From Xenorhabdus griffiniae (GTDB taxonomy: Bacteria > Pseudomonadota > Gammaproteobacteria > Enterobacterales > Enterobacteriaceae): DNA of 33,118 nucleotides. Within the stretch, counting starts at the first letter, position 1, and every line of letters begins with the position of its first letter. The notes beneath the pieces are model-generated. The model had not been told where the DNA came from and made no database searches. It worked only from the letters and a program-made list of their open reading frames with translations. Shown one piece after another: positions 28,995 to 33,118 of the stretch. The stretch spans positions 1 through 33,118 of the forward strand of contig NZ_JADEUF010000036.1 of the NCBI RefSeq assembly GCF_015163655.1, given 5' to 3'. The position numbers and the translations under genes are program-made.

Positions 28995-30524
28995 ATGACT
29001 AACCACCGTTATTTAAACCTATCTGCATTACGCAACTATCGAACCCTTCTATTACTAGGCTTTGCCTCAGGTCTGCCTCTTGCGCTCACGGCTGGAACGT
29101 TACAAGCATGGATGACTGTCGAAAACGTCGATATCCGAACTATCGGTTTTTTCACTTTGGTTGGTCAAGCCTATGTTTTTAAGTTTCTCTGGGCACCCAC
29201 AATGGATCGATATACCCCCTCCTTTTTAGGACGCCGCCGGGGGTGGATGCTCGCTACTCAACTCTTATTGATCGCCAGTATTGCCGCAATGGGGTTCCTG
29301 CAACCTTCCCAGCATTTATGGTGGCTTGCTGCATTGGCTGTTGCTGTTGCATTTTTCTCAGCTTCCCAAGATATTATTTTTGATGCCTATAAAACCGATT
29401 TGTTACCACAGGAAGAACGAGGCTCCGGTGCTGCCATTTCCGTACTGGGTTATCGGTTAGCTATGCTGGTTTCTGGAGGATTGGCATTGTTACTCGCCAC
29501 CTATATTGGCTGGCAAAATATGTATTGGGTTATGGCTGGCTTGATGCTTATCGGGGTTTATGCCACGCTTACAGCCAAAGAACCAGAAATCAATACCGCA
29601 CCACCAAAAACATTACATCAGGCGGTATTCGAACCATTACTTGATTTTTTCGGCCGCAATAATGCCTGGCTTATCCTGCTACTGATTGTACTGTACAAAC
29701 TGGCAGATGCTTTTGCACTTTCACTCAGCACACCTTTCCTTATTCGTGGTGTCGGTTTCAGTCCAGCTGAAGTCGGTATGCTCAACAAAACCCTCGGACT
29801 TGCTGCAACCATTATTGGCGCATTGTACGGCGGTTATTTGATGCATCGGCTGAGCTTGTTCCGTGCCCTGATGATCTTTGGCATTCTTCAAACTGTTTCA
29901 AACTTCGGTTATTGGATACTTGCCATTACCCCTAAAGATATCTATCTAATGGGGACGGCGATTTTTCTGGAAAATATCTGTGGTGGCATGGGAACAGCGG
30001 CTTTTGTTGCTCTTCTAATGACCTTATGTAATAAATCATTTTCAGCAACACAGTTCGCATTACTTTCTGCATTATCAGCCGTTGGCCGAGTTTATGTTGG
30101 CCCAGTAGCAGGATGGTTTGCAGAAGCTTATGGCTGGCCAATGTTTTATCTATTTTCTGTTATTATCGGATTGCCGGGGCTTATATTGTTGTTTATCTGC
30201 CGTAAGACACTGGCTTATACCGAGAAAAATGATGGCTTTCTGCCCCGAACACGATTCAAAAACGCTTATAAATTCGCCTTTACTATCATGATATTGGCCG
30301 CCTTGATATTTATAGTTTGGTTAATTATCAGTAGCGTACTGTTTATCATCATTCATTTAGTCTCTCTGGTATACACGATATCGCCAGAATACATGCTATA
30401 TCTGCATGAAGGTAGTGAATGGATATCTCCACTGTTATCCTGGAGTGTCATCATTGGAACCCTGGGCTTTCTTTTAGGTGGAATATTAGATTATTTGGCG
30501 TTAAAGAAAAGTAGGCTTGCTTAG
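28995..30524 (+). CDS. ampG: AmpG muropeptide permease
   Basis: AmpG is the proton-driven inner-membrane permease (major facilitator superfamily) that imports anhydro-muropeptides for cell-wall recycling, and so feeds ampC induction signals. The product is 509 residues (E. coli 491), with about 14 hydrophobic segments. Conserved N-terminal motifs are LLLGFASGLPLALTAGTLQA and KFLWAPTMDRY, followed by SQDIIFDAYKTDLL in the early helices. The ATG follows GGGAGG. The stop codon at 30522-30524 is the last base of conserved sequence: Rhs/SymE-type repeats start within ~15 bases. Confidence 0.96.
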   Translation: MTNHRYLNLSALRNYRTLLLLGFASGLPLALTAGTLQAWMTVENVDIRTIGFFTLVGQAYVFKFLWAPTMDRYTPSFLGRRRGWMLATQLLLIASIAAMGFLQPSQHLWWLAALAVAVAFFSASQDIIFDAYKTDLLPQEERGSGAAISVLGYRLAMLVSGGLALLLATYIGWQNMYWVMAGLMLIGVYATLTAKEPEINTAPPKTLHQAVFEPLLDFFGRNNAWLILLLIVLYKLADAFALSLSTPFLIRGVGFSPAEVGMLNKTLGLAATIIGALYGGYLMHRLSLFRALMIFGILQTVSNFGYWILAITPKDIYLMGTAIFLENICGGMGTAAFVALLMTLCNKSFSATQFALLSALSAVGRVYVGPVAGWFAEAYGWPMFYLFSVIIGLPGLILLFICRKTLAYTEKNDGFLPRTRFKNAYKFAFTIMILAALIFIVWLIISSVLFIIIHLVSLVYTISPEYMLYLHEGSEWISPLLSWSVIIGTLGFLLGGILDYLALKKSRLA

Positions 30525-30548
30525 TTTACTGAGCAGCTCTAAAAAAGA

Positions 30549-30580
30549 AAGCCGGAAGAGCACGGGGATCTTTCCGGCTT
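30549..30580. terminator. Repeated GCCGGAA hairpin, copy 1
   Basis: AAGCCGGAA pairs with TTCCGGCTT. On the minus strand TTTCTTTTTT follows, so it is a good terminator for the immunity-type gene at 30597. It also ends ampG transcription from the other side. The preceding CTGAGCAGCTCTAAAAA is shared with the other copies. Confidence 0.82.
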
Positions 30581-30596
30581 AATCTACACTAATGAA

Positions 30597-31013
30597 TCAG
30601 TTTTTGTGTCGGAATGATTCAATCCATTGATAGTGAAATCCTCTTTGTTCTTCTGGAGTAACATCAACATCTTTATCTTCGAAATCAAATATATGAACTG
30701 TATCTTCAGATTTGGCTCGCTGACCTAATGTATTTTCATAGGCTACTTTACCTAAGCCCATATCTATCATCATGCCAGATGGGTATACATTTATTTTTGC
30801 ACCCTTGCAAAGAAAAATTATATCTTTTAATTGGTTTCTTAAATCAACAAAACATGAAAAATAATCAGCATTATTTGATTCCGCCAACTGATTATTATTA
30901 TGAAATATTCTTAAGCAACAATGCCTATCAGGAGAAGTGATCAAATGCAATTCAGCTTCTTCTGTTTTTCCGTTTACGATTATTTTGATTTTTCTTTTAT
31001 CAATGTCCGTCAT
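30597..31013 (-). CDS. Probable immunity protein of an Rhs-type toxin tail
   Basis: A 138-residue intact minus-strand gene. The start is the ATG giving MTDIDKRKIKIIVNGKTEEA, which overlaps the TGA of the toxin tail in an ATGA (31010-31013); a longer start at 31052 would add 13 residues out of place. The product is acidic and soluble, with no signal or membrane helix. Recognisable pieces are FSCFVDLRNQLKDIIFLCKG, AKINVYPSGMMIDMGLGKVA and FDFEDKDVDVTPEEQRGF. I do not know the family. Position directly after a toxin 3' end, the translational overlap and a following terminator point to a cognate immunity protein. Confidence 0.7.
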   Translation of the reverse strand: MTDIDKRKIKIIVNGKTEEAELHLITSPDRHCCLRIFHNNNQLAESNNADYFSCFVDLRNQLKDIIFLCKGAKINVYPSGMMIDMGLGKVAYENTLGQRAKSEDTVHIFDFEDKDVDVTPEEQRGFHYQWIESFRHKN

Positions 31014-31102
31014 TTTCCATACCTCTTTGGATTTAAAATAGTATAGTCCCACATTTCCCCATCGGCATTGACTGGTCTTGCACCTAATATGTTTTCAGGT
31101 TT
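31010..31102 (-). pseudogene. C-terminal tail of a lost toxin (Rhs-tip type)
   Basis: Thirty residues (KPENILGARPVNADGEMW, then DYTILNPKRYGK) end in a TGA that overlaps the start of the immunity-type gene. This is the usual toxin-immunity junction of Rhs and other polymorphic toxins. Everything upstream is lost: the frame continues straight into an IS66 tnpB fragment. The fold and activity of the lost toxin cannot be told. Confidence 0.55.
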
Positions 31103-31340
31103 AAGCCAGTCAAACTGAGCGGGCGTCATCACCCAGCTGCGTTCCCCCTGTTTTGGCCAGACAAAATAGGCCCGGTGCAAACGGCGGGTGCACAACCAGA
31201 CCCCATGGCGATCCCAGCGCAACACCTTGAGGCGGGAGCGGGCCTTGTTGCAAAAAACAAACGCCGCTTCTTCCTGCCAGCGCAGGTTTAACCGTTCAAT
31301 AGCTGGGTCAGGGCATCAATTCCCCGGCGCATATCGACGG
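31103..31340 (-). mobile_element. IS66-family tnpB (Orf2) fragment, frameshifted
   Basis: The minus strand encodes pieces typical of the IS66 accessory protein TnpB: PKPVDMRRGIDALTQLL, then FVFCNKARSRLKVLRWD, RHGVWLCTRRLH, FVWPK and WVMTPAQFDWL. After LLNG the frame breaks near 31284; one added T would restore GLNLRWQEEAAFVF. The ends of the IS, tnpA and tnpC are absent. The 3' end fuses in frame to the toxin tail. Confidence 0.8.
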
Positions 31341-31392
31341 GTTTAGGCGATTTATGTGCTACTCCTGAAGTACCTATATTTAAGGCTTTAGA

Positions 31393-31520
31393 TGTCTGGT
31401 GCTCATTCCTGACAGCGACGACACCCGCGCCATCAAGCAACAGTACCGATGCCAGCAAGACCAGCTCAGCGATATTAAACTGAGAATGCGGGAACTATTG
31501 GCGACTACAACAGCAACTAA
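31393..31520 (+). pseudogene. SymE-like C-terminal fragment, left copy
   Basis: The plus strand encodes [36 protein letters not shown] and then loses the frame: one G is missing in CTATTGGCGAC compared with the other copies, and the original stop TAA (31518-31520) is out of frame. The N-terminal half is gone, cut at the border near 31392. It is non-functional. Confidence 0.75.
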
Positions 31521-31552
31521 GGGTAGGGACTGAGTCGCTCTTAAAAAAGAAG

Positions 31553-31587
31553 AAAGCCGGAAGATCACGAGGATCTCTTCCGGCTTT
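31553..31587. terminator. Repeated GCCGGAA hairpin, copy 2
   Basis: A perfect 12-bp stem, AAAGCCGGAAGA with TCTTCCGGCTTT, and an 11-base loop. On the minus strand a T-rich tract (CTTCTTTTTT) follows, so it ends the immunity-type gene at 31593, six bases away. On the plus strand GTGTTTT follows, serving the SymE side. Confidence 0.85.
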
Positions 31588-31592
31588 GTGTT

Positions 31593-31829
31593 TTATCCAT
31601 ACATTTTTTTTGTATCAGACACATATTCCCAAAAACGTTGGCATGCATCTTCTTCTTTTTCAAATGATTCTACCCAACTACGCGCCCCTCTTTCTGCATG
31701 ATAGACTAGCCAGTATCCATCTTCATAAGTAAGGCAAATTCTATTATCAGGAGCTCCTCCCTCAAGTGAGTAGTAAGATGATGAGATTTTATTTTCTTTT
31801 AAACGTGTTCTCAGTTCTTCTTTATTCAT
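31593..31829 (-). CDS. Small probable immunity protein next to a TNT-type tail
   Basis: An intact 78-residue acidic, soluble protein begins 17 bases after the stop of the TNT-like tail. Its parts are MNKEELRTRLKENKISSSYY, SLEGGAPDNRICLTYEDGYW, LVYHAERGARSWVESF and an acidic helix EKEEDACQRFWEYV. Patterns with GYW-VYH-ERG-R and a following DAC helix occur in small immunity proteins, but I cannot name the family with certainty. Location after a toxin end and before a terminator argues for immunity. The ribosome site is weak (AGG). Confidence 0.7.
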   Translation of the reverse strand: MNKEELRTRLKENKISSSYYSLEGGAPDNRICLTYEDGYWLVYHAERGARSWVESFEKEEDACQRFWEYVSDTKKMYG

Positions 31830-31846
31830 TGATATGCCTAATTAAT

Positions 31847-32014
31847 TTAAAATGGAATGGGTTTACCTGTCACTGAGATTTTTTCTAATGAACCATCAGC
31901 TATTAATTCATTAACTTTTTTAGGTAAATCGTACTGTATTCCTCGTCCCGGATAACCAAACCAAGGAGTGATCTCTCCTGCATCAACAGTTATAGGCTTT
32001 TTAACTACAAAAAC
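31847..32014 (-). pseudogene. C-terminal end of a TNT-domain (NAD glycohydrolase) toxin
   Basis: The 55 residues VFVVKKPITVDAGEITPWFG, YPGRGIQYDLPKKVNEL and IADGSLEKISVTGKPIPF carry the C-terminal signature of the TNT (tuberculosis necrotizing toxin) fold: a K-P-(I/L)-x-V-x-A-G-x-I-x-P-W-F start and a G-x-G-x-Q-Y core. The Gln in GIQY matches, as I recall, the important Gln822 of M. tuberculosis TNT; the usual PGGG is PGRG here. Active TNT hydrolyses NAD. The upstream rest of the domain and the delivery part are missing, cut by the SymE-like segment at 32015, so this piece should be inactive. Confidence 0.65.
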
Positions 32015-32308
32015 CGCGCGGTAAATAAGGCCGCCAAAACCGAACGTTATTACACCGTGGGATACGTGCCGCAAAACGGCAGGCCGAACCCCAGACCCGC
32101 GATAAATTTAGCGGGAAGATGGCTTAAACAGGCTGGATTCGATATTGGCGGCACACTGACCGTTAAAATTATGGACGGCTGTCTGGTGCTCATTCCTGAC
32201 AGCGACGACACTCGCACCATTAAGCAACAGTACCAGCGCCAGCAAGACCAGCTCAGTGAAATTAAGCTGCGAATGCGAGAACTGCTTGGCGACTACACAA
32301 GCCGCTAA
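32015..32308 (+). pseudogene. SymE-like protein, middle copy, 5'-truncated
   Basis: SymE-like proteins have an AbrB/MazE-type (swapped-hairpin) fold and are often annotated as type I toxins repressed by an antisense RNA. Here an open frame encodes RAVNKAAKTERYYTVGYVPQ, NGRPNPRPAINLAGRWLKQA, GFDIGGTLTVKIMDGCLVLI and a C-terminal helix ([19 protein letters not shown]), ending in TAA. The first few codons, including the start, are replaced by antisense TNT sequence, and no start with a ribosome site is visible upstream. A GTG at 32057 could make an 83-residue protein. It is the most complete of three copies. Confidence 0.7.
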
Positions 32309-32337
32309 GGGCAGGGAGTGAGCGGCTCTTAACAAAG

Positions 32338-32371
32338 AAAGCCGGAAGGATCTTCAAGATCTTCCGGCTTT
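32338..32371. terminator. Repeated GCCGGAA hairpin, copy 3
   Basis: AAAGCCGGAAG pairs with CTTCCGGCTTT, with a further inner palindrome GATCTTCAAGATC. It lies 29 bases after the middle SymE-like stop and overlaps the TAA of the minus-strand remnant at 32370. Confidence 0.82.
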
Positions 32372-32465
32372 AATCAATAAATAGCGTTTCAAAATAATAG
32401 GAGTATTCCTTACCCCGCGCGCCGTAAGGAACTCCAACATCTGATACTCTCAGTATTATGAAAAC
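32370..32465 (-). pseudogene. C-terminal remnant in another frame after the Rhs tip
   Basis: Thirty-one open codons ([20 protein letters not shown], then YSYYFETLFID) end in a TAA inside hairpin 3. It is in a different frame from the Rhs tip that stops at 32456. It may be the shifted C-terminus of the same toxin or the end of a lost immunity gene. I do not recognise it. Confidence 0.4.
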
Positions 32466-32797
32466 CTATTTAGATATCCACCAATCCTCTTTTCTATATT
32501 TTGAAAATCAAAAGATCCATTAAGCATATCTCTTTTTATGCCGTCTATTTGTTGTGGATTCCTAAATCCAGTTTGAGTGCCTCTTATTTCTGGAGGAGGA
32601 CAACTTTTTATTAATCCCAGTGGATCTACATACTTAACCGGGTTATCAACATAGCCATACTGGTTAAATCCGCCTGCCAGCCCCAAGGGGTCCGGCGAAA
32701 TATACTGCCCCGTCTCCGGCGAGTAATATCGAAACCGGTTATAGTATAACCCCCGATTCCGTATCTTCGCACTGCCCCATAAACCGGAAGTGATACT
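32456..32797 (-). pseudogene. Rhs core C-terminal end with a truncated toxin tip
   Basis: The core part carries the classic Rhs-associated signature, [38 protein letters not shown] and KYVDPLGL (to about 32612), where the protein would be cut to release its toxin. The tip continues [38 protein letters not shown] and IGGYLNRFS, then stops. Tips starting this way are, as I recall, usually longer and continue into a GHHR-type motif (ParB-like); that part is missing. The 5' side is cut at about 32797 against an antisense SymE-like fragment, so no delivery domain or start codon remains. Confidence 0.8.
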
Positions 32798-32801
32798 GGA
32801 T

Positions 32802-32933
32802 CGCTGTTTAGTGCTCATTCCTGACAGCGACGACCAACGCACCATCAAGCAACAGTACCGGCGCCAGCAAGACCAGCTCAGTGACATTAAGCTACGGATG
32901 CGGGAACTGATTGGGGAATACAAAAGCTGCTAA
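32802..32933 (+). pseudogene. SymE-like C-terminal fragment, right copy
   Basis: The plus strand encodes [36 protein letters not shown] and IGEYKSC before TAA at 32931-32933. Unlike the left copy it is in frame to its stop. The N-terminal half is replaced by antisense Rhs core sequence. Confidence 0.75.
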
Positions 32934-32967
32934 GGGTAAGGACTGGGCAGCTCTAAAAATGAAGAAA

Positions 32968-32995
32968 GCCGGAAGATCACGGGGATCTTTCCGGC
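32968..32995. terminator. Repeated GCCGGAA hairpin, copy 4
   Basis: GCCGGAAGATC pairs with GATCTTTCCGGC. The flank CTCTAAAAATGAAGAAA resembles the other copies. No minus-strand immunity gene remains to its right; the next ~40 bases lead into the IS200/IS605-type end. Confidence 0.78.
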
Positions 32996-33037
32996 GTTAT
33001 TTCATAGTTTATTCTTCCATATGAAAGGTTAAAACCA

Positions 33038-33118
33038 CCGACTTTAGTCGGTCAGCTTTAGCTGCAATACTGTGTTGTACTGGAGGTGCAACATGGATTA
33101 CAGATACGGCAGTCACAC
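33038..33118 (+). mobile_element. Left end of an IS200/IS605-family element (cut by the window)
   Basis: Two adjacent small hairpins with the same TTTA loop, CCGAC-TTTA-GTCGG (33038-33051) and CAGC-TTTA-GCTG (33053-33064), precede a short ORF. Subterminal hairpins are the recognition structures of Y1 HUH transposases. The true left tip is probably a little left of 33038. The element continues beyond the window. Confidence 0.72.
33093..33118 (+). CDS. tnpA: IS200/IS605-type transposase TnpA, first residues only
   Basis: An ATG six bases after GGAGGT begins MDYRYGSHT, which fits the N-terminus of TnpA proteins (Y1 single-strand transposases: (M)-x-YRYGSHTV...). Only nine residues are in the window, so the call rests on this start plus the hairpins upstream. 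Confidence 0.65.

Noticed and set aside
31380-31568. 62-codon minus-strand open frame
   Set aside because: It is the antisense of the left SymE-like fragment and runs through the hairpin.
31847-32074. 75-codon minus-strand open frame as an intact small toxin
   Set aside because: The first 20 codons are antisense SymE-like sequence and only the C-terminal end of the TNT domain follows; the catalytic fold is incomplete.
32456-32923. 155-codon minus-strand open frame as one protein
   Set aside because: Its first ~43 codons are the antisense of a SymE-like fragment; only the part from about 32797 leftward is Rhs sequence.
1-33118. tRNA or rRNA genes, and tRNA-type attachment site at ampG
   Set aside because: No cloverleaf with a TTCGAATC-like T-loop or rRNA sequence was seen, and no tRNA lies next to the accessory-region border.

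Overview
The window looks like a chromosomal segment of an enterobacterium of the Photorhabdus/Xenorhabdus type (Morganellaceae). This rests on AT-rich DNA, proteins close to E. coli homologues throughout the conserved part, a small palindromic MITE-like repeat family, and a decayed Rhs/SymE-like accessory region. Genus is inferred; no database was searched.

Region 1 (about 1-7770) holds a truncated mscK, acrR, the divergent acrAB efflux operon with its AcrR operator, and the tomB-hha pair. Region 2 (7770-9650) holds the 4.5S RNA gene ffs, a gene-free AT-rich stretch with three copies of a ~106-bp inverted-repeat element, and tesB. Region 3 (9717-11530) is glnK-amtB, driven by a sigma-54 promoter and an NtrC-type dyad that overlaps the 3' end of mdlB. 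Region 4 (11519-18480) is mdlA-mdlB (heterodimeric ABC exporter), decR with a divergent PLP-dependent cysteine desulfhydrase-like gene, queC, fadM and ybaV.

Region 5 (18629-30524) is the proteostasis block in the E. coli gene order: ppiD, hupB, lon, clpX, clpP, tig and bolA on the minus strand, then yajG and ampG on the plus strand. Many of these genes end in a clear intrinsic terminator; lon has a sigma-32-type promoter and a strong 5'-UTR hairpin.

Region 6 (30525-33118) begins right after the ampG stop codon and is a graveyard of polymorphic-toxin parts. On the minus strand are three different toxin ends (an unknown tail, a TNT/NADase-like tail, and an Rhs core with a truncated tip), two with an intact small downstream gene that is probably an immunity gene. 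On the plus strand are three SymE-like 3' ends in different stages of decay. Four near-identical hairpins punctuate the modules and could serve as two-way terminators. An IS66 tnpB fragment sits inside one module, and an IS200/IS605-type element begins at the right edge. This repeated module layout is the most unusual structure in the window.
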